Positions 8,736 to 18,044 of a stretch of 64,000 bases of DNA are shown piece by piece (position 1 is the stretch's first letter; each line of letters begins with the position of its first letter). The DNA is taken from positions 1-64,000 of the forward strand of contig PXRU01000003.1 of assembly GCA_003020945.1 (NCBI GenBank), in the 5' to 3' direction. The translations under genes and the position numbers were made by a program. The stretch is from Halobacteriales archaeon QS_6_71_20. Lineage in GTDB: Archaea; Halobacteriota; Halobacteria; Halobacteriales; Haloferacaceae. The notes under the pieces are model-generated. The model made no database searches. It was given only the letters and a program-made list of their open reading frames with translations, and was not told where the DNA came from.

Positions 8736-9227
8736 ATGGAGGTCAAGTCACGCCACCATCTCCGAAGCGACGCCGTCTCGGAGATCCGCGACGCGCTCGG
8801 GAACCGACTCGGGGTCGACCTCGGCGGCGACTCCTTCGAGCTGGTGGAGCTGACGGACTCGCCGTTCGACCTCGTGCTCGTCGACGGCGACCCGAACGTG
8901 CTGTACCACGAGGCGGACGGCGAGCGGGAGCCGTTCGTCACCGTCCGGGGCGCCAACGCCCACCCGCCCGAGCGCGGCGTCGTCACCGTCGACGCCGGCG
9001 CCGTCTCGTTCGTCTCCGACGGCGCCGACGTGATGCGCCCGGGGATCACCGAGGCCGACGAGTCGATCGCCGCGGGCGAGCCGGTCATCATCGCCGAGGA
9101 GACCCACGGGAAGGTGCTCGGGGTCGGGCGCGCGCTCGTCGACGGCGCGGAGATGGTCGGCGACTCCGGGAAGGTCGTGCGCTCGCTGCACCACGTCGGC
9201 GACGACCTGTACGAGTTCTCCGTCTGA
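8736..9227 (+). CDS. PUA domain-containing RNA-binding protein
   Basis: The 163-aa protein has an N-terminal alpha/beta domain and a C-terminal PUA domain (about residues 78-155) with the characteristic run VTVDAGAVxFVxxGADVMRPGI and a closing GKVVRSLHHVGDDLYEF. It resembles the archaeal Tma20/MCT-1-like proteins that bind tRNA or ribosomes. Such proteins act in translation or RNA modification as stand-alone PUA factors. The ATG at 8736 is chosen over the in-frame ATG at 8601 because it fits the TATA box and the family start MEVKSRH. It is convergent with the DUF1028 gene. Confidence 0.9.
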   Translation: MEVKSRHHLRSDAVSEIRDALGNRLGVDLGGDSFELVELTDSPFDLVLVDGDPNVLYHEADGEREPFVTVRGANAHPPERGVVTVDAGAVSFVSDGADVMRPGITEADESIAAGEPVIIAEETHGKVLGVGRALVDGAEMVGDSGKVVRSLHHVGDDLYEFSV

Positions 9228-9237
9228 AGCGGCCCGC

Positions 9238-10086
9238 TCAGTCGTCGGCAGCGTCGCCGTCCGCGTCCGCATCCACACCCACATCCGCGTCCGTGTCCGC
9301 GTCAGCCCCCGTATCGAGCGTCCCCGTCTCTCCCGTATCCTCCGTCCCCTCCGCGCCGTCGTCGGACGCCTCGCCGTCCGTCTCCCCGCCGAGGTCGTCG
9401 TCCGCCGGCTCGTCGGCGTACTCCTCCATGAGGATCTCCTGGCCCCGGCGCGCCTCCTCGAACGTCTCCCGGAGGTCGGCGATCGGCGTCTCCGTCGCGT
9501 CGACGCGAAGGTCGTCGTAGTAGGTGCCGACCTCCCGCTCCTCGGTCGTCTCCACCTTCAGCGCGGCCGACTGTACCGGGAGGTGGTCGCGCTTGTCGCC
9601 GCCCGCCTCGTGGCCCGCCGCGAGGGCGTCGACGAGCCGCTCGGAAAGCGGCGCGTCGCCGAACGCGTCCGACTCGTAGGTGCTCGCGACCGCCTCGACC
9701 ACCGCCTCGCCGGTGAGAAGGTTACCCGCGACAGTGTAGTTCTCGCCGCTCGTGTGGCCGTACCAGTCGTTGCACTCCCCGCCCGAGAAGGCGAACGTCC
9801 CGTCGGCGTCGACGCCGTGGAGCTGGCGCTGTTCGGCCCCCTCGTCGGCGTTCAGAAGCGACTGCAGGGCGTCCTCGACGGCGAGGCCGTCGTCGAGGTA
9901 CTCGATCCCCTTGCGCCCCAGTTCCACGTTGACGAGCGACTGCGTCGCCACGGCGCCGTGCTCGGAGGCGAACGGACACAGCGTGCCGACGCCCGGCAGG
10001 CGGGTGGTGACGGCGACCCCGAAGCGGGTCCGTCGGTCGCCGTCCTCGTCGGTGTACTCCTCGCGGACGCAGATGCTGAACGTCAT
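9238..10086 (-). CDS. DUF1028 family protein (Ntn-hydrolase-like)
   Basis: The 282-aa protein begins MTFSICVRE and matches DUF1028, with the segments FGVAVTTRLPGVG, SLVNVELGRKGI and NYTVAGNLLTG. The family has an Ntn-hydrolase-type fold and is assumed to hydrolyse amide bonds, but its substrate is unknown. The last ~60 residues are a low-complexity Asp/Ala/Glu tail coded by repeated gtccgcgtc-type hexamers, which are prone to replication slippage, so its length probably varies between strains. The gene stands alone, divergent from sepF. Confidence 0.9.
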   Translation of the reverse strand: MTFSICVREEYTDEDGDRRTRFGVAVTTRLPGVGTLCPFASEHGAVATQSLVNVELGRKGIEYLDDGLAVEDALQSLLNADEGAEQRQLHGVDADGTFAFSGGECNDWYGHTSGENYTVAGNLLTGEAVVEAVASTYESDAFGDAPLSERLVDALAAGHEAGGDKRDHLPVQSAALKVETTEEREVGTYYDDLRVDATETPIADLRETFEEARRGQEILMEEYADEPADDDLGGETDGEASDDGAEGTEDTGETGTLDTGADADTDADVGVDADADGDAADD

Positions 10087-10250
10087 TCGGGTCGGGGTCG
10101 GACCGGTCGCCGCAAAAGTCCGCGGGTCCCGGAACGCGCCCGTCGCCGACGGCGAGGCGTGCGGGCGCGCCGAGACGGCGCGCCTCGCCGGGGAGTGCGA
10201 GGTCGGCCCCCGGCGTCGGACGGACGTGGGCGGGGCGTCCGACGTACAGA

Positions 10251-10257
10251 CTTATAC
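10251..10257 (+). promoter_or_regulatory. TATA-like box for sepF
   Basis: CTTATAC lies 24-30 nt before the ATG at 10281 within GC-rich flanks. The spacing supports a leaderless sepF transcript starting at or near the ATG. Confidence 0.55.
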
Positions 10258-10280
10258 GTGGAGGCGATTTGTTGGGGTAC

Positions 10281-10637
10281 ATGGGCATCATGAGCAAGAT
10301 CCTGGGCGGCGGGGGGACCCACAGCGCCGAGGACTACGTCGAGCTGGACCTCGACGACTTCGAGAGCGCCCGCGGCGGCGCCGGCATGCGGGTCCACATC
10401 GCGGAGATCGGCGACCAGCGCGACGTGATCGATATCAAAGACGCCGTCTACGACGGCGACTTCGTCATCGCCGACATCACCCGCCACTCGACGTCGGACC
10501 AGACGGTGGAACGGATCATCGACGAGCTCCGACAGGTCGCCGAGGAGGTCGACGGCGACATCGTCCAGAAGGGCGACGACCAGCTCGTCATCACGCCCAC
10601 CGGCGTGACGGTGAGCCGGGAGAAGCTCGGGGAGTAA
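10281..10637 (+). CDS. sepF: cell division protein SepF
   Basis: The 118-aa protein starts MGIMSKILGGGG, a membrane-anchoring amphipathic N-terminus, followed by AEDYVELDLDDF and the SepF core MRVHIAEIGDQRDVIDIKDAVYDGD. SepF tethers FtsZ to the membrane and is essential for division in archaea that use FtsZ. The ATG at 10281 is chosen over the TTG at 10269 and the ATG at 10290 because it fits the TATA spacing. The C-terminal half is the dimerising alpha/beta domain. It is convergent with the PrsW-type gene. Confidence 0.95.
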   Translation: MGIMSKILGGGGTHSAEDYVELDLDDFESARGGAGMRVHIAEIGDQRDVIDIKDAVYDGDFVIADITRHSTSDQTVERIIDELRQVAEEVDGDIVQKGDDQLVITPTGVTVSREKLGE

Positions 10638-10681
10638 CGCCCCGCATCGCGGCCGTCCGCCCGTCCGGGCCGGCGGTCGGG

Positions 10682-10698
10682 TCCCCGCTTGGCGGGGA
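10682..10698. other. GC hairpin between convergent sepF and prsW-like genes
   Basis: TCCCCGC-TTG-GCGGGGA forms a perfect 7-bp stem with a 3-nt loop in the 81-bp gap between two convergent stops. It could help end transcription from both sides. No clear poly-T tract follows, so a terminator role is only an inference. Confidence 0.35.
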
Positions 10699-10718
10699 GA
10701 CCGCTCGCCGCGGCCGCC

Positions 10719-11735
10719 TCAGCCGTCGAACTCCGTCAGCTCCGGCTCCAGCGACTCCTCCTCGACCGGCTCCGACTCGCGTGCCGCCCGGTAGGCGGCG
10801 CGGTAGGCCCCGATCTTCCGCAGGAGCAGCAGCGCGAACACGCCGTCGAACAGCAGGATGTAGACGAGCGACGCCGCAAGCGGCGGCAGCCCGATCACGG
10901 CGTTCAACAGCGCCGAGCCGACGCCGACGGTGGAGTTGTACGCCGCGTGGATGAGCGCCGCGATCAGCAGCCCCTTGACGACGATCGGCCCGCGGTGCTC
11001 GGGGTTGAACTTCGCGAGCCCGAGGTAGTAGCCGGCGAACGCCGAGTAGATGACGTGGCCCGGTCCCGCCAGCGCCCGGGTGAACGCGATGCCGCCGCCG
11101 GCGCCGATGAGGCCCACGCCGAGGTCGAGTTCGGTCCCCCCGACCCCCCGGGAGATGTACAGCGCGTTCTCGATGAACGCGAAGCCGAGCCCGGCCATCG
11201 CGCCGTACACCGTGCCGTCGAGCACGGAGTCGAAGCTGTCGTGGGAGTAGGCGTACAGCCGCACCGCAAGCAGCTTCACCGTCTCCTCGACGGGGGCGAC
11301 GACGAGAAAGAAGAACGCGATCGTCCCGACGAAGCCGAGCGCCCCGAAGTACGGCTGGGCGATCGAGTTGAGGACGGCCGCGAAGTTCGCGGTCAACACC
11401 CCGAGAAGGAACGTCGCCACCAGCAGCCCGAGCGGCTCGCTGGTGGTGATGTCCGAGCGGTAGACGTACGCCGCCAGCGCCAGCGCCGGGAGCGCCGACA
11501 GCACGGTCAAAACCCCGATCGGCAGCTCTGAGACGGCGGTCAATCCCCCGATCGCGAGCAGGAGCGCGAACGCGAGGAGGATCGTCCCCCACCGGGCCGA
11601 GCCCGCGAGGAGCCGGTAGATGGCGACCGCGAGGCCGTCGAACGAGGTCCGCTCCTCCCAGGTCGCCACGTCGTACAGGTCCGCCGAGGCGTCGGCCGAC
11701 GCCTCGACAGGGTCGGTCCGCTCCTTCTTGGCCAT
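10719..11735 (-). CDS. PrsW-family intramembrane metalloprotease
   Basis: The 338-aa polytopic protein has about eight to nine hydrophobic segments and the PrsW signatures in order: VEETVKLL (EExxK), FAFIENALY (FxxxE), GPGHVIYS (H in a membrane helix) and HAAYNS (HxxxN). PrsW proteases cut membrane-bound regulators within the bilayer. The first ~45 residues are cytoplasmic and acidic. The C-terminal ~30 residues are a charged tail. The ATG at 11735 is well placed. The substrate cannot be deduced from the neighbours, which are not anti-sigma-like. Confidence 0.92.
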   Translation of the reverse strand: MAKKERTDPVEASADASADLYDVATWEERTSFDGLAVAIYRLLAGSARWGTILLAFALLLAIGGLTAVSELPIGVLTVLSALPALALAAYVYRSDITTSEPLGLLVATFLLGVLTANFAAVLNSIAQPYFGALGFVGTIAFFFLVVAPVEETVKLLAVRLYAYSHDSFDSVLDGTVYGAMAGLGFAFIENALYISRGVGGTELDLGVGLIGAGGGIAFTRALAGPGHVIYSAFAGYYLGLAKFNPEHRGPIVVKGLLIAALIHAAYNSTVGVGSALLNAVIGLPPLAASLVYILLFDGVFALLLLRKIGAYRAAYRAARESEPVEEESLEPELTEFDG

Positions 11736-11937
11736 CGTGTGTCAGTTCGGTTTCGGTCCGAGCCCTTGTGTCTTTTCGCGGTGATATCGTCGTTCGTCCC
11801 CGCTCGTCGCCAGGCGGTCCTCGCCGGCACCGTCCGGGTCGCGGCCGGCCGGGCGCGTCCGCCCCGCGTCCGCGGTCGGCGGGTCGCGTCGCGGTCGGGA
11901 CCAGTACGTTTGACACCTCGCCCGCTCAAGCCGGCGT

Positions 11938-12312
11938 ATGCACTTCGACCCCCGCGAACAGGCCGCGCTGCGCGCGGTCGGGCTCGACGACGACGAGCTC
12001 CGGACCGCCTCCGAGCTCGTCGGCGACGCCGTCGAGGACGCCGCGGCCGACCTCGCCGACTTCTTCGACGGCGGCGGCACGTACCACTCGGACATGGACA
12101 CCGCCCACGGCGACGGCGGCGTCCGCGAGCACGACGTCGACCACCTCGACGTATACACTCACTCGGCGGACCTCCGGGGCTACCTGAAGTTCGAGCGCTG
12201 GGGTGTCCCGGTCCAGGACGGCCGCGTGCTGAACGAGGAGTGCGTTGAACTCACTCTCGGCGACACCGTCGACGACCGCGTCCGGTTCGCCCGCGACCCG
12301 GAGGCGCTGTGA
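11938..12312 (+). CDS. DUF7532-like haloarchaeal protein
   Basis: The 124-aa acidic soluble protein has MHFDPREQAALRAVGL at its start, a His/Asp-rich middle (YHSDMDTAHGDGG, DVYTH) and a C-terminal strand-rich part (WGVPVQDGRVL). I recall a conserved haloarchaeal family of this kind (DUF7532) next to the FAU-1 gene. Function is unknown. Its stop overlaps the GTG start of the next gene (GTGA), so the two are probably co-translated, which suggests a link to RNA metabolism. Confidence 0.75.
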   Translation: MHFDPREQAALRAVGLDDDELRTASELVGDAVEDAAADLADFFDGGGTYHSDMDTAHGDGGVREHDVDHLDVYTHSADLRGYLKFERWGVPVQDGRVLNEECVELTLGDTVDDRVRFARDPEAL

Positions 12313-13769
12313 GCGACGACGGCGTTCGCGTCCGCGTTCGAGGGATCTACGCGACGGCACTCACGCGCTCGCTGCTCGACGCCGGCCACGAGGTCGTGCA
12401 GCCGAGCCCGCCGATCCGCCGGCGGTTCGACGCCGACCTGCCGGCGGCCGACCACGACGCGAGCGTCGGGACGACCGACGACCGCCAGGGCGTCGGCGTC
12501 GCCGGCGACCCCGACGCCGTCGCCGCCGTGCGCGATCACCTGTCCGGGGTCGGGCGCGACGCCCTCGCGTGGGACGACCCGACGCCGCGGGGGGCGGTGT
12601 TCGACGGCATCGTCCGGGAGACGGTGGGCGGCGGCGCCGTCGTCGATCTCGGGGAGTCGGGCGCGGAGGGGTACCTCCCGTTCGACAACGCCGAGGGCCA
12701 CGTCGGCGAGGACGACCGCCTCCGGGTGCAGGTGCTCGACCCTGCCGCGCCGTGGGCGGACGACCGGCCGGTGCTCGACACGCGGGTCCGCGCGATGGCC
12801 GGCCTCGCGACGCTGGTGCCCGGCCGCGATGGCGTCCGCGTGACCGGCGCCGACGATGCCGACGCTCGGGAACTCGCCGGGATGACCAACCTCCTCTCGG
12901 TGGACGTGCCCGACGGCTGGGGGGTCGAGTGGTCGCGCGACGCCCGCGACGCGGGGATGGACGCGCTGGGCGACGCGCTCGCCCGGGCCGCCGACCGCGC
13001 CCGGACGCTGGACGACGCCCTCGAGGAGCCGCGGGACGAACCGGGAGTCGTCGCCGCGCCGACAGCGGGCGCGTGGGTGTGGTTCGGCCGCGAGTGCCGG
13101 TTCGCGCTCGACGACCGCCGCCGTGAGGTGACGAGCACGATGCCCGGTCACCACCGCACGAAGGCCGCCTCGCGGTCGGCCTCCGCGGGCGTCGACCTCG
13201 CGGAGGCGCTGTGTTCGTTCGACGGCGAAGGGGACGACAGGACTGCGGCGCGGGGCGAGGAGGGGGTCGACTTCCCGTTCGGCGTCGTCGCCGACCAGTT
13301 CGGCCCCCGGGAGGGCGACCGCGTCCGTATCGGCCACGGGAAGCCCGACGGCCGGCTCGTCCACCTCGGCCGCGGCGAGGTGACGGCCGTGGACCCGAGC
13401 GACGGGTCGGTGACGCTGGAACGCGAGATGACCGCCGGCGGCAGCTACGACGCGCTCGACGCCCGTCGGGAGGCGGGCGACGTGGCGATCACGACGTTCC
13501 GGGAGGGGCGGTGGTGGTATCCGACCGTCTACCGCGACAACGAGGGCGTCCGGAAGGGGACGTACGTGAACGTCTGTACCCCCGTCGAGGCGTTCCCCGA
13601 GACGGTGCGGTACGTCGACCTCCACGTCGACGTGGTGAAACACGCCGACGGCCACGTCGAGCGGGTCGACGACGACGAGCTGGACGCGGCCGTCGAGCGC
13701 GGCGAACTCGCCAAGCGGCTGGCCGAGAAGGCCCGCGGCGTGGCGACGGCGCTGGAGCGGGCGCTGTAG
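12309..13769 (+). CDS. FAU-1-type RNA-binding protein / ribonuclease (RNase E/G-like, DUF402)
   Basis: The 486-aa protein has an N-terminal region with an S1-like insertion (GAVFDGIVRETVGGGAVVDLG near residues 95-125) and a C-terminal DUF402 domain (about residues 325-450) with EREMTAGGSYDALD and a W-W-Y strand. This is the layout of archaeal FAU-1, which binds AU-rich RNA and acts on pre-5S rRNA. The GTG start overlaps the upstream stop by four bases, giving a two-gene operon. The middle region (150-320) is poorly conserved in appearance but has ordinary codon use. Confidence 0.88.
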   Translation: MSDDGVRVRVRGIYATALTRSLLDAGHEVVQPSPPIRRRFDADLPAADHDASVGTTDDRQGVGVAGDPDAVAAVRDHLSGVGRDALAWDDPTPRGAVFDGIVRETVGGGAVVDLGESGAEGYLPFDNAEGHVGEDDRLRVQVLDPAAPWADDRPVLDTRVRAMAGLATLVPGRDGVRVTGADDADARELAGMTNLLSVDVPDGWGVEWSRDARDAGMDALGDALARAADRARTLDDALEEPRDEPGVVAAPTAGAWVWFGRECRFALDDRRREVTSTMPGHHRTKAASRSASAGVDLAEALCSFDGEGDDRTAARGEEGVDFPFGVVADQFGPREGDRVRIGHGKPDGRLVHLGRGEVTAVDPSDGSVTLEREMTAGGSYDALDARREAGDVAITTFREGRWWYPTVYRDNEGVRKGTYVNVCTPVEAFPETVRYVDLHVDVVKHADGHVERVDDDELDAAVERGELAKRLAEKARGVATALERAL

Positions 13770-13785
13770 CGGCGGACCCCCCGCC

Positions 13786-14106
13786 TCAGAAGTGGCCCGA
13801 CGACTCCTCGCCGTACTGCAGGTCGCCGCCGCGGCCGCCCTCGACGGTACTCGAACCCATGTCGCCGGAGTCGGGCACCTTCACGTGCACCTCGCTCACC
13901 TCGTCGAAGTCCATGATGAGGTCGCGTTTGATGTTTCGGGCGGTGATGTCGGAGATACCACAGCCCGAACAGGTGCCGCCGAGCTCGACGACGACGACCC
14001 CCTCCTCGGGGTCGGCCTCGCGCACGACGCTCGTCCCGCCGTGCATCTGGATGATCGGCATCTGCCCGACCATCCACGTCTCGACGCGCTCGGCGAGGTC
14101 GCTCAT
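13786..14106 (-). CDS. NifU C-terminal-domain (Nfu-type) Fe-S scaffold protein
   Basis: The 106-aa protein has the Nfu hallmark [10 protein letters not shown] (CxxC near residue 45) inside a NifU C-terminal fold, preceded by an N-terminal helix [12 protein letters not shown]. Such proteins carry and deliver Fe-S clusters. The ATG at 14106 is chosen because the 368-aa ORF upstream reads a shadow of the LVIVD gene. The C-terminal 20 residues are Gly/Ser-rich. It is convergent with the FAU-1 gene, with 16 bases between stops. Confidence 0.9.
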   Translation of the reverse strand: MSDLAERVETWMVGQMPIIQMHGGTSVVREADPEEGVVVVELGGTCSGCGISDITARNIKRDLIMDFDEVSEVHVKVPDSGDMGSSTVEGGRGGDLQYGEESSGHF

Positions 14107-14273
14107 CACCCGACCTTGAGCGCCGGAGGATTGAAAGCTTGCGGTTCCGCGACCCTCGCCGCCGCCGGAAGAAACTCCCTCACGGTCGTTGCGGACGGAT
14201 CCGGCGGACGCGGGGGTCGCGCGCCCGGCCGGCGGCCCGTCCCCCGGACCGACGGCTCGCGGTCGGGGAAAGG

Positions 14274-15734
14274 TCAGTCGTCGCGCCGGAGTCGACGCAG
14301 CGCCAGCGCCAGCGACGACCCGAGGCCGGCGACCGCGCTCCCGGCGCCGAAGCCGGGACCGGCCGCGCGCGACGCCGTCGGAGTCGGACTCTCCGTCGAG
14401 GACGGCGTCGCCGTCGGTGTTACCGACGGTTCGGTCGTCTCCCCGGGCGTGGCGTCGGCCGTCGCCCGCGCGGCGTCCGCCGACAGCCGGGAGCGGTCGC
14501 CGCCGGTCCCCGGCGCGTCGGGGAACGTCCACAGGCCGGCCGGGGCGCCGCGGGTGCCCATCGACGGCGCGACGAGGAACTCCCCGGGAACCGCGGGCGT
14601 CGCCGCCCAGAACCGTGCGGCCTCGGGGTCGGCCCACCACGTCTCCTCGACCGGGTTCGCCGGCTCCGAGACGTCGTGACGCTTCACGCCGCCCTGATAC
14701 CAAGCGGTGTACAGCGTGTCCTCGCGGACGGCGAAGTTGTGGGCGGTGGTCCACGTCCCGCCGAACGTCGGGTCCGGCGTCGGCGGCGGGGCGACGCTCG
14801 ACAGCCGCACAGGGTTGTCGGGCGCCGACACGTCGTACAGGTCGACGCCGCTGGGGCCGCCGACCACGTCGCCGTCCCGCTCGACGGCCCACGTCTCCCG
14901 GCCGACCGCGAGCACGTCGCCGCCGGGGAAAAGCAGCGAGTGGTGGTGGTTGCCCGGCGGCACGACCCCCTCACGCGCCCGGGGGGCGCGCAGGTCGGCG
15001 GGGTCGCCGGCGTCGACCGTCCCGACGTGGACGGGCTCGCTCGGCGTCGACACGTCGAGGAGGTACGTGCCGGCGTCCCAGTACGAGAGGGCGGCGACGC
15101 CGTCGCGCACGGTGACGTCGTGGAGCGTCCGGAGCCCGCCGGCGACGTCCGCCCAGGCGTCGTCGCGGTCGAACAGCGACCACCGGGCGACCTCCGTGTG
15201 GGCGGCCACGTCGACGACGACCAGCGGGTTGCCCCGGGCACCGTTGCCGGTCAGATAGCAGTGGCGGCCGTCGAGGAAGCAGTTGTGGATCGGGAACGCC
15301 GTCCCGTGAAAGCCCGTCTCGACGGGGTCGGCGGGGTCGGAGACGTCGACCACGAGCACCCCGTGGGGGCTCTCCCGCCCGGGGTGTGCCGGGCCGACGG
15401 CGACGAGCCGGTCGCCGGATAGCTTCACGTCGTGGACGAGGCGGAACGGGCCGTCCTCGCGGTCTGCGAGCGGGTCGCGGCGCTCGGCGAGGACGGCGGG
15501 GGCGGCGGGGTCGGAGACGTCGACGGTCGCGTAGCCGTCGCCGAGCGCGAGGAAGGCGGTCCGGCCGTCGTCGGAGACGACCGCCTCCCGCGTGCCGTCG
15601 ACCTCGACGGCGCCGATCGGGCCGTAGCCGTCCTCGTCGTCCGATCGTGCGCTCACGACGCCGGCCGCGGGCGACCCGATGACGCCCGCGCCGAGCGCGG
15701 CCGCGCCGGCGCGGAGCGCGTGGCGTCGTCGCAT
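14274..15734 (-). CDS. LVIVD-repeat beta-propeller protein with Tat signal and PGF-CTERM anchor
   Basis: The 486-aa protein starts with a twin-arginine-like signal ([20 protein letters not shown]). It then carries about six to seven propeller repeats of the type VxVDVSDPxxPV (LVIVD repeats) from residue 45 to 370. A Thr/Pro-rich spacer follows, and it ends with a PGFG motif, a short hydrophobic run and RRLRR. PGF-CTERM tails are removed by archaeosortase A and replaced by lipid. The protein is therefore predicted to be cell-surface anchored. The ligand is unknown. Confidence 0.88.
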   Translation of the reverse strand: MRRRHALRAGAAALGAGVIGSPAAGVVSARSDDEDGYGPIGAVEVDGTREAVVSDDGRTAFLALGDGYATVDVSDPAAPAVLAERRDPLADREDGPFRLVHDVKLSGDRLVAVGPAHPGRESPHGVLVVDVSDPADPVETGFHGTAFPIHNCFLDGRHCYLTGNGARGNPLVVVDVAAHTEVARWSLFDRDDAWADVAGGLRTLHDVTVRDGVAALSYWDAGTYLLDVSTPSEPVHVGTVDAGDPADLRAPRAREGVVPPGNHHHSLLFPGGDVLAVGRETWAVERDGDVVGGPSGVDLYDVSAPDNPVRLSSVAPPPTPDPTFGGTWTTAHNFAVREDTLYTAWYQGGVKRHDVSEPANPVEETWWADPEAARFWAATPAVPGEFLVAPSMGTRGAPAGLWTFPDAPGTGGDRSRLSADAARATADATPGETTEPSVTPTATPSSTESPTPTASRAAGPGFGAGSAVAGLGSSLALALRRLRRDD

Positions 15735-15848
15735 ACTACAGGCTGGGTCTCGACCGGCATAGGCATAGCGGCAGGGTGAGAACCGATCGGCGCGGCGAGC
15801 GGAGTGAACGTCGGACTGACGGCTCCGGGGGCGGGGAGCAGCGAGCGA

Positions 15849-16808
15849 CTACGCCGACCGCTCGCCCGTGCCGCCGGTGATCGCGGACGCGAGCGCCCCG
15901 ACGACGACCACGTCGTCGCCCATCTCGGTGAGGCGGACGTCGGGGACGTTGGCGAAGGTGCTCTCCCGGAGGCGCTCGCGGACCGGGTCGAGCACGACGT
16001 CGGGGTTGTTGAGCGCGACCGCGCCGCCGACGCGGACGACGAGCGGGGCGTACGCGTTCGCGAGGGTCGTGAAGCCGATCCCGTTCCAGTCGGCGAAGCG
16101 CTCGACCGTCAGGTCGGCCAGCGGGTCGTCGCCGCGCGCCTCGAACACCTCGACCGCCGAGAACTCCGGGGAGTCCAGCGGCAGGTCAGTCGGGACCGAC
16201 TCCGCCTCCGCGAGGTGGCGGGCGTACTCGGGGACGTTGTTGCCCGAGCAGTACGCCTCCCAGTGGCCATCGCGGCCACAGCCGCAGGTCATCGCCCCGT
16301 CCGGGTCCACGACCACGTGCCCGATCTCGCCGGCGTTGCCGTCCCACCCCGACAGCACGTGACCGTCGACGCAGACGCCGGCGCCGATCCCCGAGGAGAT
16401 GGTGACGTACGCCATGTCGTCGGGGTTGCGGTCGCTGTGGAAGCGCTCGCCGATGACGCCCGCGACGGTGTCGTTGTGGAGGTGGACGCGGTCGGTGTCG
16501 AGCAGTTCCGAGAGCGGGCCGACCAGCGGGACCCTGCCGACGTTCGGGAGGTTCGCGGGGCCGTCGATGACGCCCTCGGCCAGGTCGAGCGGGCCGATGG
16601 AGGCGACGCCGGCGGCGGCCGCGTCCGACGGGTCGACGTTCGCGTCCGCACACGCCGCGCGGACGACGTCCAGGACCGCCTCCGTGACCGCGATCCCAGA
16701 GTCGCGGGGGGTTTCGGCCTCCGTCCGTGTGATCACGTCCGCGCCGTCGTCCCCGACGACGGCACGGAGGTTCGTGGCCCCGAGATCCACCCCTACGTAG
16801 TAGGCCAT
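15849..16808 (-). CDS. ROK-family sugar kinase (glucokinase-like)
   Basis: The 319-aa protein opens with the ATP-binding motif YVGVDLGATNLRAVV and has the ROK zinc motif CGCGRDGHWEAYCSG near residue 180, as well as DNDA-type HLHNDTVAGVIGE and the GIGAGVC segment. ROK kinases phosphorylate glucose, N-acetylmannosamine or similar sugars. It lacks an N-terminal helix-turn-helix, so it is an enzyme and not a ROK repressor. The ATG at 16808 is preferred to the preceding in-frame GTG. The substrate is most likely glucose by analogy with archaeal members. Confidence 0.9.
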   Translation of the reverse strand: MAYYVGVDLGATNLRAVVGDDGADVITRTEAETPRDSGIAVTEAVLDVVRAACADANVDPSDAAAAGVASIGPLDLAEGVIDGPANLPNVGRVPLVGPLSELLDTDRVHLHNDTVAGVIGERFHSDRNPDDMAYVTISSGIGAGVCVDGHVLSGWDGNAGEIGHVVVDPDGAMTCGCGRDGHWEAYCSGNNVPEYARHLAEAESVPTDLPLDSPEFSAVEVFEARGDDPLADLTVERFADWNGIGFTTLANAYAPLVVRVGGAVALNNPDVVLDPVRERLRESTFANVPDVRLTEMGDDVVVVGALASAITGGTGERSA

Positions 16809-16869
16809 CACCCGGGCGTTCGCGCGGCCGCACTTACCGGTGCCGCTTCCCGCGCCGCCGGTCGCCCGG

Positions 16870-17313
16870 TTACTCCTCGCGGACGAACGTCACCGGACAC
16901 GGCGACGAGAGGATGATCTGCTGGGCGGTCGACCCGAACACGGCCTTCCCGGTCGGCGACCGCTCGCGGCCGCCGACGAACACGCGGTCGGCGCCGACGC
17001 GGTTCGCCAGGCCGGCGACCGCGTCCCCGGGGTCGCCGACGACGCCCTCGACGCCGTAGTCGACGCCGGCCGCCTCCAGTGCCTCCGTCACGCGCCGAAC
17101 GGCCTCCAGTCGGCGGGCCACGTCCGACGGCGTGCCGTCGGCCCCCTCCAGCTGCGAGAGCGCCTCGTTCACGTCCGACTGCGAGGCGAACGCGTGGGTC
17201 GCGATCACCCGCGCACCCGTCGCCGTCGCCAGTTCGATCGCCTCCTCGGTCAGTCGGTCGAGCCGGTCGTCGTCGTCGCGCTTCACCGTCAGCAGGATCG
17301 TCTCGATGCTCAT
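16870..17313 (-). CDS. universal stress protein (UspA family)
   Basis: The 147-aa single-domain Usp begins MSIETILLTV and ends with the nucleotide-binding motif GGRERSPTGKAVFGSTAQ (G2xG9xGS/T type) and SPCPVTFV. It is expected to bind ATP and to dimerise. It lies just upstream of the ROK kinase on the same strand with a 61-bp gap, so co-transcription is possible. A TTTTCAC element near 17332-17338 (minus strand) lies at a plausible promoter distance from the ATG. Confidence 0.93.
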   Translation of the reverse strand: MSIETILLTVKRDDDDRLDRLTEEAIELATATGARVIATHAFASQSDVNEALSQLEGADGTPSDVARRLEAVRRVTEALEAAGVDYGVEGVVGDPGDAVAGLANRVGADRVFVGGRERSPTGKAVFGSTAQQIILSSPCPVTFVREE

Positions 17314-17546
17314 AGGACATGTAGGGCGCCGAACGTGAAAAGCCTGACGAACCGTTTACTACGTATCGAATAAATAATTCCGGCCCGCGGGCGGTTCGGG
17401 TTCGGCCGGTTCGTTTCGGACCCGGGTCCGAGCGAGAGAGTCGGGGTGGCGCGACGGGGGAAAGCCACGGCCGCGGACTGACGGGGGCGGTTCACGGGAC
17501 GGCGGCGAGCCGAGTCGCGACGGCTCGGGAGGGCGCGGACGGCGAC

Positions 17547-17930
17547 TCAGTAGTCCGGGGCGTCGTCCTCGACCTCTCGCTTGAGCGACTCGCGGCGGGA
17601 CTTGGCGTCGCGGCCGGTTGCCTCCAGCAGGAAGTCGTTCTTCGCGTCGACCGCGTCGGCGGCGGCGTCGGCGTTCCCCTCGGCGATGACTTCCTCGGCG
17701 GGGCGCTCCTCGAAGTGGACCGCGAGCTTGTCCTTCTTGCCCGAGTAGGAGGCCGCGCCGGCGACGACGCGCTCGAAGACGGGGTTCACGGGGTCCTCGA
17801 CGGCGTACAGCTCGTGACCGTCGTGCTCCTCGGTGCCCGAGACGGGACCGAACCGCTCCTCGATCTCCGCCTTCAGGTCGGGCATCCGGTCGTCGAGATG
17901 CTCGCCGCGACGCATCTTGTACTGCTTCAT
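17547..17930 (-). CDS. DUF5611 family protein
   Basis: The 127-aa protein begins MKQYKMRRGEHLDDRMPDL, which I recognise as the start of DUF5611, an archaeal family of unknown role. It has a predicted alpha/beta core with AASYSGKKDKLAVHFEERPAEE and an unusual share of Lys for a haloarchaeal protein. The C-terminus is charged and helical. The ATG at 17930 is chosen over an upstream in-frame start that would enter the promoter region. It stands alone between the usp and DUF7093 genes. Confidence 0.85.
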   Translation of the reverse strand: MKQYKMRRGEHLDDRMPDLKAEIEERFGPVSGTEEHDGHELYAVEDPVNPVFERVVAGAASYSGKKDKLAVHFEERPAEEVIAEGNADAAADAVDAKNDFLLEATGRDAKSRRESLKREVEDDAPDY

Positions 17931-18044
17931 GGCCGGTCGTTTGCCCGGGGACGGTAAACACGTTTCGTCAGACGGCCGTTCCGGAGTGTGTGCCCGACGA
18001 ACACGACCGGTCGGGGGACGGCGCGGCCGCCGTGACGGGGCCGG

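Noticed and set aside
7933-8853. 306-aa plus-strand ORF across the repeat array
   Set aside because: It is a product of the 84-bp repeat and the antisense of the zinc-ribbon gene. The repeat unit is a multiple of three, which keeps frames open.
12180-13655. 491-aa minus-strand ORF
   Set aside because: Antisense to the FAU-1 gene, which is supported by DUF402 motifs and start overlap.
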